NCBI GenBank assembly: GCA_030429345.1
Contig: JAUIFJ010000009.1
Coordinates: forward strand, 86,035 to 150,034
Reading direction: 5' to 3'
Length of the DNA stretch: 64,000 nt
DNA from: a bacterium
Lineage (GTDB): Bacteria; CAIWAD01
The notes under the pieces are model-generated. The model made no database searches, had not been told where the DNA came from, and worked only from the letters and a program-made list of their open reading frames with translations. Every line of letters starts with the position of its first letter. Position 1 is the first letter of the stretch. Positions 36,801-44,738 of this stretch are shown here, in pieces. The translations under genes and the position numbers were made by a program.

Positions 36801-37029
36801 GTGAAGCACCCCTTCTCTTCCCTGTTTCCAGGTCTTCGAAGACCAGTCTCAGGCCGCAGGCCTGAAGCACCTGCAGAACCTTCCCGATCTGGCAGCTGGG
36901 TTTCCCTTTTTCCAGATCCACAAGAAAGCGGACACCTGTCCCGCTGGCCAGGGCCAGATCCTTCTGCGTCGCACCCAGTTCCTTGCGTCTCCGGCGAATC
37001 AGAGTGCCCAGGTCTTTCGCATTCTGCAT
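36793..37029 (-). CDS. hipB: HipB-like Xre antitoxin
   Basis: The 78-residue protein is almost entirely an Xre HTH: DLGTLIRRRRKELGATQKDL, ALASGTGVRFLVDLEKGKPS and IGKVLQVLQACGLRLVFEDL. It pairs with HipA and binds DNA as a dimer to repress the pair. It follows four palindromic sites (37034-37191), the first touching its ribosome-binding region. Confidence 0.9.
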   Translation of the reverse strand: MQNAKDLGTLIRRRRKELGATQKDLALASGTGVRFLVDLEKGKPSCQIGKVLQVLQACGLRLVFEDLETGKRRGASHE

Positions 37030-37033
37030 GAGG

Positions 37034-37191
37034 TTCCCGATCGGTAAAATTGTCCGTGCGTGGGTGGAATCGTGATGGATTTCTTCCCGATCGGGAATCT
37101 ATTGCATCGCTCAGTGATCTCATAGAGATTCCTGAGCGGGAAAGTTTTGTAAAGAAGCGGTTGTCGGCAAGGGTTGCTTCCCGATCGGGAA
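37034..37191. promoter_or_regulatory. HipB operator array: four TTCCCGATCGGGAA-type palindromes
   Basis: Sites lie at 37034-37047 (TTCCCGATCGGTAA), 37084-37097 (perfect), 37129-37142 (TTCCTGAGCGGGAA) and 37178-37191 (perfect). Spacing is 50, 45 and 49 bp between starts. The array runs upstream from the hipB start and parallels the multiple HipB operators of E. coli, though with a different sequence. Confidence 0.85.
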
Positions 37192-37257
37192 ACGCCCATC
37201 AGGACGGACCCTGCCCTCGCGCGACACGGATCCGTAGACCCACCTGAATGGCCTCGC

Positions 37258-37725
37258 TCACGCCCTTTCTCCCGGCTTCGCCTCCAGGCGAGCATCTACT
37301 GCCGCCTTCAGCGCCCTCGGCTCGTCACTGCCGATGCGGTACACGCGTCCACGCATTGTCCGCAGTTCGACCGCCTGGAAGCCGGAGACATTGTAGAGCC
37401 AGCCATGGCGGATCTTCTTGATTCCCCAGCCGTTCCACCAGTGGTTCTCGACCAGGGCCGTCTCACGCACATCCTCCAGGGGAATGCGCTTGCGGATCAG
37501 CCCGATGCCGAAACGAAGGCGGATCTCGTCCCGTGTGACATGTACTCCAAGGCTATGGAAAAGTGGAAACAGGAGCAGTAGCGGCACACAGGGAAGAAGC
37601 ATGCCGGCGGCATCCTCGACTCCCGTGGCCCAGAGGGTCGTCGCGAAGAGCGCGAAGAAGAGAAGCATCCCCAGCAGGATCCATCTCACAGTCGTGCCGG
37701 GCTGGACGTGGTTGTAGTCACTCAT
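37258..37725 (-). CDS. membrane-anchored PH-domain-like protein
   Basis: The 155-residue protein has two N-terminal transmembrane helices (WILLGMLLFFALFATTLWAT and MLLPCVPLLLLFPLFHSLGV) and a C-terminal beta domain (THDEIRLRFGIGLIRKRIPL-type, then NVSGFQAVELRTMRGRVYRI) resembling bacterial PH (bPH) domains. The start overlaps the VOC stop by 8 bp. Function unknown. Confidence 0.7.
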   Translation of the reverse strand: MSDYNHVQPGTTVRWILLGMLLFFALFATTLWATGVEDAAGMLLPCVPLLLLFPLFHSLGVHVTRDEIRLRFGIGLIRKRIPLEDVRETALVENHWWNGWGIKKIRHGWLYNVSGFQAVELRTMRGRVYRIGSDEPRALKAAVDARLEAKPGERA

Positions 37726-38098
37726 TCGACTTCCCCGCCTGGTAGAGCGCGATCCGGTTCCCTTCGCAGTCCTCGAACTCGGCGACGATGCCGCCATCCT
37801 CGAGGATCTTGGCGGGGTAGAGGATCGGGCACCCCGCCTCTGTCACACGCTCCAGCACGTCGTGGATGCGCTCCACCGTGAAATAGAGGATCGGCCCCTG
37901 CTTGCCGGGAACGTATACATCACCCTCCGCCAGGGCGCCGCTTGCTCCTGCACCTTCTCCGCCGGCCGGAAAGAGGGCCATGGCATAGCCATCGATCGTC
38001 CGCGGCTCGAGCCGGACCTGGAAGACCCGCTCGTAGAACGGGACCGCCCTGGCCAGGTCCGCCACCGGGATCTCGAAGTAGTGTACGAACGCGGGCAT
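37718..38098 (-). CDS. VOC-family protein
   Basis: The 126-residue protein starts with MPAFVHYFEIPVADLARAVP and has YERVFQVRLEPRTIDGYAMA, GDVYVPGKQGPILYFTVERI and GIVAEFEDCEGNRIALYQAG, the single-unit glyoxalase/lactoylglutathione-lyase-like pattern. The ATG at 38098 follows cggaggggagc. Adjacent to the divergent ATP-grasp cluster by 176 bp. Confidence 0.85.
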   Translation of the reverse strand: MPAFVHYFEIPVADLARAVPFYERVFQVRLEPRTIDGYAMALFPAGGEGAGASGALAEGDVYVPGKQGPILYFTVERIHDVLERVTEAGCPILYPAKILEDGGIVAEFEDCEGNRIALYQAGKSNE

Positions 38099-38274
38099 GC
38101 TCCCCTCCGGTTGCGCTTCGATCTTCGAATGCTGGGTGCAACTTTGCGTTTCGGGGTCTATTCTAGAAGAGCAAGGTTCGCCATACTGTCGCCATCCGGT
38201 CCGCAACCGCCCGATTGCCCGCGCGGCAGGCGGATCCGGCGAGGCAGGCAGACACACAGCTTCAGCAGGTTCCC

Positions 38275-39492
38275 ATGAACGTTCTCATGCTCTCCCCGGG
38301 CTTTCCCGTCGAACAGCCCTTTTTCACCCGCGGCCTGGCCCGGCGCGGACACCATGTCATCGGCCTGGGCGACCAGCCGCAGCATGACCTTCCCCCGGTG
38401 GCGAAGGAAAGCCTGGCCGCCTATGTGCAGGTGGCCAGCTTCACGGACGAGGAGCGGGTGCTCGCGACGGTGGCCGACATCCACCGCAAGGCACACATCG
38501 ACCGCGTCGAGTGCACCTGGGAGCCCTACATGGTCTTGGCTGCCCGCATGCGCGAGATGCTGGGCCTGCCCGGAATGACCGTCGCGGAAACCATTCCCTT
38601 CCGCGACAAGGAACAGATGAAGCGCGTGCTCGACCGCAAGGGCATCCGCACACCGCGGCATTTCAGCACGACCCAGGCAAAGGGCGTGCGGGAGGCTGCC
38701 GCGGAAATCGGCTATCCGATCTGCGTCAAGCCGATTGCCGGCGCCGGCTCGGCGGACACCTACCGGGTCGACAGCGCCGAGCAGCTGGAAGAGATCCTGC
38801 CGCTGCTCGGCCATGTGCCGGAAGTCAGTGTCGAGGAGTTCATCGAGGCCGACGAGTATACCTTCGACACGGTCTGCGTCGGCGGCGAGATCAAGTATTT
38901 CAATATCTGCCGCTATCGTCCTCGGCCGCTGATCGGCAAGACCAACGAATGGATCAGCCAGCAGACCGTCGCCATGCGAGATGTGATGCACCCGGACCTG
39001 GAGTCCGGCCGGCAGATGGGCCAGGCCGTGATCCAGGCCCTGGGCTTCAAGGACGGATTCACCCACATGGAATGGTACCGCCAGGCAAGCGGCGAGGCCG
39101 TCTTCGGGGAGATCGCCGCGCGGCCGCCCGGAGCGAACACGGTGGACCTGATGAACTTCGCCAACGACTTCGACGTGCACGAAGGCTGGGCCGAGGCGGT
39201 CACCGAAGGCTCCTTCAGCCAGCCGATCCGCCGCAGCTACAACGCGGCAAGCCTCTTCAAGCGGGCCCAGGGCCAGGGGCGGATCCGCCACATCGAAGGG
39301 CTGGACGCCCTGATGGCCGACTACGGCGAGCACCTCTGCGTGGTCGACCTGCTGCCTGTTGGCGCACAGCGGCGGAACTGGAAGCAGACCCTGCGCTCCG
39401 ACGGCATGATCATCGGGCGGCACCCGGACTATGCCACCCTCTGCGAGATGATGGACGACATCGGCATCCGCCTGCAGATCTACGCCGAGTAG
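38275..39492 (+). CDS. ATP-grasp ligase A (subfamily 1)
   Basis: The 405-residue protein has a Rossmann-like N-terminus (MNVLMLSPGFPVEQPFFTRG), a lid with IPFRDKEQMKRVLDRKGIRT, the ATP-binding YPICVKPIAGAGSADTYRV and VSVEEFIEADEYTFDTVCVG, and the Mg-binding EIAARPPGANTVDLM after FTHMEWYRQ. This RPPG signature recurs in ATP-grasp C and D of the cluster, so the three are paralogues. ATP-grasp enzymes activate a carboxylate as acyl-phosphate and join it to an amine or thiol. Next to an FGase-like gene 9 bp downstream. Substrate unknown. Confidence 0.85.
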   Translation: MNVLMLSPGFPVEQPFFTRGLARRGHHVIGLGDQPQHDLPPVAKESLAAYVQVASFTDEERVLATVADIHRKAHIDRVECTWEPYMVLAARMREMLGLPGMTVAETIPFRDKEQMKRVLDRKGIRTPRHFSTTQAKGVREAAAEIGYPICVKPIAGAGSADTYRVDSAEQLEEILPLLGHVPEVSVEEFIEADEYTFDTVCVGGEIKYFNICRYRPRPLIGKTNEWISQQTVAMRDVMHPDLESGRQMGQAVIQALGFKDGFTHMEWYRQASGEAVFGEIAARPPGANTVDLMNFANDFDVHEGWAEAVTEGSFSQPIRRSYNAASLFKRAQGQGRIRHIEGLDALMADYGEHLCVVDLLPVGAQRRNWKQTLRSDGMIIGRHPDYATLCEMMDDIGIRLQIYAE

Positions 39493-39501
39493 GCGGGAAG
39501 C

Positions 39502-40452
39502 GTGAGACAAGCCATGAGCCTGCCGGAAGGAATCCGCTCCATCGATGGCGTCTGCGAGCTGCAGAGCCATGCAAGCCCCGGCGCCGAAGACCGCCGCCCG
39601 GACCCGTTCATCGAGCTGCCGCACGGGGCGACCCGGCGCTCCGACTACGACCGGCTGCGCGCCCGGCTCTCGCCGGAGCTGCCTCCAGACCTGATCGACT
39701 ACTTCTTCGTCAACACGGATGTCGGTTCCTGGGAGTACGCCACGCAAGTGGCCCGGCAACTGACGAAATCCGCGGCCGCGGGTGCGCCACTGAAGGTGCT
39801 GGTCGCGCGCTGCCTGGTTCCGCGGGCCTTCATCGACACCAACCGCGTGATCCAGGCCGGCAGAAGCGAGGCGAAGGAGGCCGGCCTGAGCACGGCCACG
39901 GCCGAGTACATTCGCGAAGAGGCGGATGCCCGCCTGCTGCACACGCTGCACGCGCAGTATCACGCCGTCGTCGAGGCGGCCTATGACTGGATCTGCGGCG
40001 CGGGCGGCCAGGCCATGGCGGCGCATACCTATGCTCCGCGCTCGATCGAGATCGATTCCTACGACGAGGGCATCGGCAGGGCCCTGAGGCGGGCCTATGA
40101 GCCGGAGCAGTACGGGACGTGGAAGAAGCGCCCCGCCATCGACATCATCAGCGAGGATCCGGAAGGAAAGGACCTGGCGCCCCGGGAACTGGTGCAGGCC
40201 CTTCGAAAGGAATTCGACGCGCAGGGAATCGAGGCCGTCGAGAACGGCGTCTACTGCCTGCACCCGGTCTCGATGGCCTACCACTACGCGGCCCGCTATC
40301 CGGGCCAGGTGCTGTGCCTCGAAGTATCACGCGATCTGCTGGCGGAGCCCTTCTCCCCCTTCGAGGAGATGGCGATCAGCGAGCACAAAGCAGCACGCAT
40401 TGCCGCGCCCATCGCGGCGGCCTACAGGGACATCCTTTCCGCGCGCGTGTGA
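39502..40452 (+). CDS. N-formylglutamate amidohydrolase-like protein
   Basis: The 316-residue protein shows motifs that resemble the FGase family (PF05013): IELPHGATRRSDY, FFVNTDVGSWEYA, CLVPRAFIDTNRVI and HTYAPRSIEID, with GQVLCLEVSRDLLAEPF near the end. FGase is a zinc-dependent hydrolase of N-formyl-glutamate. The GTG at 39502 or the ATG at 39514 could be the start. It is co-transcribed with ATP-grasp A and could hydrolyse or prepare an amino-acid substrate for it. Family match is moderate. Confidence 0.65.
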   Translation: MRQAMSLPEGIRSIDGVCELQSHASPGAEDRRPDPFIELPHGATRRSDYDRLRARLSPELPPDLIDYFFVNTDVGSWEYATQVARQLTKSAAAGAPLKVLVARCLVPRAFIDTNRVIQAGRSEAKEAGLSTATAEYIREEADARLLHTLHAQYHAVVEAAYDWICGAGGQAMAAHTYAPRSIEIDSYDEGIGRALRRAYEPEQYGTWKKRPAIDIISEDPEGKDLAPRELVQALRKEFDAQGIEAVENGVYCLHPVSMAYHYAARYPGQVLCLEVSRDLLAEPFSPFEEMAISEHKAARIAAPIAAAYRDILSARV

Positions 40453-40483
40453 TCCAACAGCCTATGCAGGGTTCCAGACCGTA

Positions 40484-41260
40484 TCAGCCGCCCAGCGCCT
40501 GCAGGTTCTCCTGCACGTACTTGGGCAGCATTTCGCGCCAGGTCGGCCAGTCGTGGGGCCAGTGCGCGTCCCAGACATCCACGCGGTTGGGAATGCCCTT
40601 GCCGCCCAGCACCTCCGCCACGCGCCAGGATTCCTCCGGGTTCTCGTTGTCGCCCCCGCCGCAGGCCAGCAGCACATGGCGCTGCCGCAACCGCTCCAGG
40701 TGATCGCCCTCCAGCCCGGGCACGAAGAGCAGCGGGGACTGGTGGTGGAACTCCTCGTACCACTGGCCTTCCAGCCACTTCTGCAGGTCATAGGTCCCGC
40801 TCATGCAGATGGCGCGGCTGAAGACCTCCGGGTGGCGGCAGATCGAGACCAGGGCGTTGTAGGCGCCCACGGAAGCGCCGGCGGTCAGGATCTCGATGTG
40901 CTCGCTGTTGCAGTCCTGCTGGATCAGCCGCACGACTTCGTGTCTCACGAAGAGATCGAACTGCTGCTGGATCCAGACCCGGTGCGCCACGTTCGGCTCG
41001 TTGATCCAGGTCCGCCCGTTGACGCTGTCCACCGAGTAGACCTTGAGCCGCCCCTCGCGGATGAAGGGCGCCAGACCCTGGATCAGGTAGAAGCGCTCGA
41101 CCTCTTCGGCGTCTCCGCCGGCCGTCGGGAAGAGCAGCAAGGGCACGCCGTAATCGCCCCAGTGGACGATCTGGGCATGCGTCTGCAGATGCTCCGAATG
41201 CCACCAGTGGACCTGCTTCAGCGAGGCCGTGTGCGCGTCAAGATATTGTGTGTCACTCAT
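40484..41260 (-). CDS. alpha/beta-hydrolase esterase
   Basis: The 258-residue protein has an esterase fold with an oxyanion/entry region WGDYGVPLLLFPTAGGDAEE, the nucleophile motif LTAGASVGAYNALV (Ser near residue 130) and a late DAHWPHDWPTWREML histidine. It is the last gene of the five-gene minus operon, 50 bp after ATP-grasp B. A role in releasing or trimming an ATP-grasp product is inference. Confidence 0.8.
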   Translation of the reverse strand: MSDTQYLDAHTASLKQVHWWHSEHLQTHAQIVHWGDYGVPLLLFPTAGGDAEEVERFYLIQGLAPFIREGRLKVYSVDSVNGRTWINEPNVAHRVWIQQQFDLFVRHEVVRLIQQDCNSEHIEILTAGASVGAYNALVSICRHPEVFSRAICMSGTYDLQKWLEGQWYEEFHHQSPLLFVPGLEGDHLERLRQRHVLLACGGGDNENPEESWRVAEVLGGKGIPNRVDVWDAHWPHDWPTWREMLPKYVQENLQALGG

Positions 41261-41310
41261 GAAGGTCTTTCCCGTGCTCCTGGTCCTTGTCGGACTTCCG
41301 ACTCTTCTTT

Positions 41311-42555
41311 CTAGTACTCGCCATCCGGGTGCGTGTCACGCCACTTCTGGATGCGCCCCCAGAAGAGCTCGGTGAACTCCTCGATCTCGTGCTCGGGGAA
41401 GAGCACCGCCACCTTGCGGCGGATCGTCTCCTTCGCCTTCTCCGTGGCGAAGAAGGCGTGTGCCTGCTCGCCCAGGTGGGGCAGGTGCTTGTCGCAGAAC
41501 TCGCGGAATCGCTCCGTCTCCATGCGCTCGTGGCCGATGGCGGCATAGCGCCTCAGCTTCTCGCGGTAGGGAAGGTCCTCCCTGGCAATGCGGAAGTAGG
41601 GTTCCCATTCCAGGTTCTGCCGCATGGTCTTTCCCGTGGCGGCGCAGAAGGTGGACCAGCGGATGTTGGCCATGACCAGCCAGGGAAAGAAGAAGTGCAG
41701 CGAGGTGACCTGGGAATCGGGGCAGGCGTTGGCGAAGTCGATCGGATGCCAGACGCCGTCCTTGTGCAGGGCCTCGCAGGAATTGAAGTCCCAGCCGAAG
41801 AAGGAATTGATCGTCATCGTCATGTCCTCGAGCAGGGATTTCTCCTCCGCGTCGACGAACTGCTCCTTCATTTCATAGCGGTCGTGGAGCGGCGCTCCCG
41901 GGTCGTAGCTGATCAGGCGGAACTGCGGCCCGATGCCCACGCAGCGCACGAAGCGGTCGAAGCCGTCCACCGAGCGCTGCAGATGCATCACGAGCTTGCC
42001 GCTCTCCTCGTACTTGGCGCGCAGGGTCTCCGCGTCGTCGATGCGGCTGACGCCCTTCCAGGCGCCGCCGTCGTAGGGCTTCATGAAGAGCGGATAGCCG
42101 ACCTTGTCGCCGATCTCCCCCAGGTCGAACATTCGCGCGTAGCGCTTCAAGGTCACGTCGAGGTCGGCGTGCTCGTCGTAGGACTTGGGCGGGACCATCC
42201 AGGTCTTCGGCACGGGCATGCCCAGGCGCATCATGGCGCAGTAGGAGGTCTGCTTCTCCATGGACTGCAGCGACCAGGGATTGTTGTAGACATAGAGCCC
42301 GTCCATCAGCACGGACTTCTTGATCCACTCGCGGCTGGTGTGATACCAGTGCGTCAGCCGGTCGATCACCAGGTCGTAGGGGCAGTCCTGCTGCAGGTCG
42401 TAGGGCTCGATGGAGACCGTCTCCACCTCGAAGCGCACCGTGTCCCCGCCGACGGGCAGGGCCAGGTCGAGGGTCTTCATGATCTCGGCATAGCAGATCG
42501 GCCAGCAGAGGTCGCCGCCCAGGGACAACCCGATTTTCCGTGTTACATCAGCCAT
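41311..42555 (-). CDS. ATP-grasp ligase B (subfamily 2)
   Basis: The start at 42555 follows aaacggggaagcc. The 414-residue protein contains LYVYNNPWSLQSMEKQTSYC, ATP-binding YPLFMKPYDGGAWKGVSRI near residue 155, and the metal-ligand-like HPIDFANACPDSQVTSLHF near 275. It lacks the RPPG signature of A, C and D and resembles a RimK/GshB-type ATP-grasp by its DFANACPD element. Thus the operon mixes two ATP-grasp types. Substrate unknown. Confidence 0.82.
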   Translation of the reverse strand: MADVTRKIGLSLGGDLCWPICYAEIMKTLDLALPVGGDTVRFEVETVSIEPYDLQQDCPYDLVIDRLTHWYHTSREWIKKSVLMDGLYVYNNPWSLQSMEKQTSYCAMMRLGMPVPKTWMVPPKSYDEHADLDVTLKRYARMFDLGEIGDKVGYPLFMKPYDGGAWKGVSRIDDAETLRAKYEESGKLVMHLQRSVDGFDRFVRCVGIGPQFRLISYDPGAPLHDRYEMKEQFVDAEEKSLLEDMTMTINSFFGWDFNSCEALHKDGVWHPIDFANACPDSQVTSLHFFFPWLVMANIRWSTFCAATGKTMRQNLEWEPYFRIAREDLPYREKLRRYAAIGHERMETERFREFCDKHLPHLGEQAHAFFATEKAKETIRRKVAVLFPEHEIEEFTELFWGRIQKWRDTHPDGEY

Positions 42556-42606
42556 GGCTTCCCCGTTTCTCCTGTCTTGCCTCACAGCGCCGCCCGGCGC
42601 CGGATT

Positions 42607-43743
42607 CTAGAGATAGCTTTCCCAGAGGGGCCCGGGAAAGAGCCGGCTCAGGCCCTTGCGCAGGCGGTCCCGCCAGTTTTCCCAGTTGTGCCCGTCGTAG
42701 GCCTCTTCGTAGGTGGTCTCGATGCCGTGCTTCTGCAGGAAGGGCACCAGCGAACGGTTCTCGTAGATCAGCGATTCGAACATGCCGCAGCTGACGAAGG
42801 CGCGGTTGACCGGCCTGCCTGGCGCCTTCCGAAAGGCGTTCATGAAGGCCACGACCGGGTCGAAGACCGGGCTGCGCGAGTGTCCGCCGATATCCGTGAA
42901 GGCGAAGGACCCGGACTGCAGCAGCAGCGAATCGAAAGCGCCGGGGTAGAGCCAGGCCGTCGACAGCGAAGCGACTCCGCCGAAGCTGGCGCCCATGAGG
43001 CTGCGCCCGGATCCTTCCGGAATCAGCGAATAGCGCTGCTCCAGGACCGGGACCAGCTCTTCGACGATGTGCCGCGCGTGGCGCTCGTCGTGGGCGTACT
43101 CGCGCAGGCGGTCGACCGGATTCGTCAGGGCGACGACCAGCGGCGAGACTTCACGCCGGGCGATCAGGTTGTCGAGCGCGTTGTCCAGCTGCGAGTAGCG
43201 AAGGTAGTCCTCGCCGTCGTGCACGACAAGCAGGCGATGGCGCCGGTAGGGGCGGTAGCCGGCAGGCAGGTAGACGCCGACCTGCCGCTCGCCCCCGAGA
43301 GCCTCGCTGCGGAGCGCGAAGCGCTCGATCCGCCCCTGCCTGACGGATGGATCACGGAAAGTCCAGTCGGGACGCTCGTAGTCGCCGCCGTGTGTCACCG
43401 AATTGCCGCCGAAGGGATCGTTGGCCACCTGCTCGTTGAGCGGATCGAAAATCCATTCCTCGTGGCCGTCCCGCGTGACGCCGAACTTGTACTCGATGCG
43501 CGAACCGGCGGGAAAATCGGCCTGCAGCACCCAGAGATCGGTGCCCTCGACCCGCTTCAGCGGAAGGCTGGAGGGCAGGCCGTAGATCCAGTGTCTTACG
43601 GCCACCTGCTCGGCCTCGCCGACGAAGGCGAAGGTCACGGAGCTGCCGTCCACATAGGGGAAGCTGACCTTCTGCAGGATGCGTTCCACATCCGCGGGGG
43701 CCGGTTCTGCGGGAAGGCTCTCGAAGAGGCGCGGGAGGCTCAT
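42607..43743 (-). CDS. enterochelin esterase-like (Fes) protein
   Basis: The 378-residue protein has an E-set/CBM48-like N-terminal domain (residues 30-105, SSVTFAFVGEAEQVAVRHWI) and an esterase domain with LLVVHDGEDYL, the nucleophile SLMGASFGGVASLSTAWLYP and a catalytic His in DGHNWENWRDRL. Fes-like enzymes cleave ester bonds of siderophores, but no NRPS or siderophore genes are near. The ATG overlaps the previous stop (ATGA). Confidence 0.85.
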   Translation of the reverse strand: MSLPRLFESLPAEPAPADVERILQKVSFPYVDGSSVTFAFVGEAEQVAVRHWIYGLPSSLPLKRVEGTDLWVLQADFPAGSRIEYKFGVTRDGHEEWIFDPLNEQVANDPFGGNSVTHGGDYERPDWTFRDPSVRQGRIERFALRSEALGGERQVGVYLPAGYRPYRRHRLLVVHDGEDYLRYSQLDNALDNLIARREVSPLVVALTNPVDRLREYAHDERHARHIVEELVPVLEQRYSLIPEGSGRSLMGASFGGVASLSTAWLYPGAFDSLLLQSGSFAFTDIGGHSRSPVFDPVVAFMNAFRKAPGRPVNRAFVSCGMFESLIYENRSLVPFLQKHGIETTYEEAYDGHNWENWRDRLRKGLSRLFPGPLWESYL

Positions 43744-44684
43744 GAGGCGAACTCCCGGACCTGGCCGTCGACTCCGAGCTGCCTCGCCGGGCCGGGTCCG
43801 CAGGAATGCCAGCGCCCGGCGCGGCGCTCCAGCACCGTGCCTTCGTCGAAGAGCACGCACTGGAAGGGCTCGAAGCGGCGGGCGAAAAGCTGGACGCGAA
43901 TCGGGTCCTCGAGCGCCAGGCGGCTGTCCCCCTCGGGCAGGGGCTGAATGGAGCCGCAGAGCCCCATGCCGGCGCGCAGCACTTCCGGATTGCCCTTGCC
44001 CTGCGGCGGGAAATCGTGGTAGAAGACCAGGCGTTCGGCCAGGGCCATGGCGCCGCCGGACCAGGCGATCACGGGGACGTCGCCGACGTGCTGCAACACG
44101 CCGAAGAGGCGCAGGCGGTTCAGCAGGATCGCCACGTGTCCCCCGGCGATGAGCAGCGCTCCCGAGCGGGAGAGGATCTCCGCCAGGTCCTTGCGGTGAG
44201 CGGCGAGCAGCGGACGCTCGGACAGGCGGAGGCGCGAGTCGTAGTCCTCGATCAGGCCCGTGACACGCTGCAGGTATTCGCTGTCCAGCCGGCGGATCAT
44301 GTCGACGGCCGAGGCGCGTTCCCCTTCCAGGGAGATCCCTGCCGGTCCAGGCAGGAGCAGCTCGCGGGCCGCGTCGAGCAGGTGGCCCAGGCGGGCGTTG
44401 TATACATCCCGCAAATGGCGCAGCACATCCTGCCGCTCGCGCAGCAGGCCGATCAGTTCCGTGTCCTCCGCGAAGAGGTGCTCCGAGCGGGCGAAGAGCT
44501 CCAGGTTGCGGCAGGGCCCGCCGATCGCCTCGCGCAGCTCCTGGTCCTCGCCCTCCTCCGTTTCCCAGCCGGCGGTCGTGTAGGCCGCCGGGGCGCGCAC
44601 TTCGACACGCTCGAGCAGGCGGATCAGCGAGGCGTAGGCCGGCTGCGGTCCGAGCAGGAACAGCCTGTCGCGCGGTTCAGCCAT
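43740..44684 (-). CDS. S51/cyanophycinase-like serine hydrolase (type 1 glutamine amidotransferase-like fold)
   Basis: The 314-residue protein has ALLIAGGHVAILLNRLRLFG (the substrate GGHVxxL in place of GGNQ) and VIAWSGGAMALAERL, with a Ser in the position of the S51/cyanophycinase GxSAGA nucleophile. The N-terminal 150 residues are helical and unusual. S51 enzymes cut dipeptides with acidic residues (peptidase E) or cyanophycin. The ATG follows gggagcggccc. Its link to an ATP-grasp operon is suggestive of peptide turnover. Confidence 0.65.
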   Translation of the reverse strand: MAEPRDRLFLLGPQPAYASLIRLLERVEVRAPAAYTTAGWETEEGEDQELREAIGGPCRNLELFARSEHLFAEDTELIGLLRERQDVLRHLRDVYNARLGHLLDAARELLLPGPAGISLEGERASAVDMIRRLDSEYLQRVTGLIEDYDSRLRLSERPLLAAHRKDLAEILSRSGALLIAGGHVAILLNRLRLFGVLQHVGDVPVIAWSGGAMALAERLVFYHDFPPQGKGNPEVLRAGMGLCGSIQPLPEGDSRLALEDPIRVQLFARRFEPFQCVLFDEGTVLERRAGRWHSCGPGPARQLGVDGQVREFAS

Positions 44685-44738
44685 GGGCCGCTCCCGTCGG
44701 GATGTCCGCGTGGAGTCTCGCTGGAACAAGGGCGTGGA

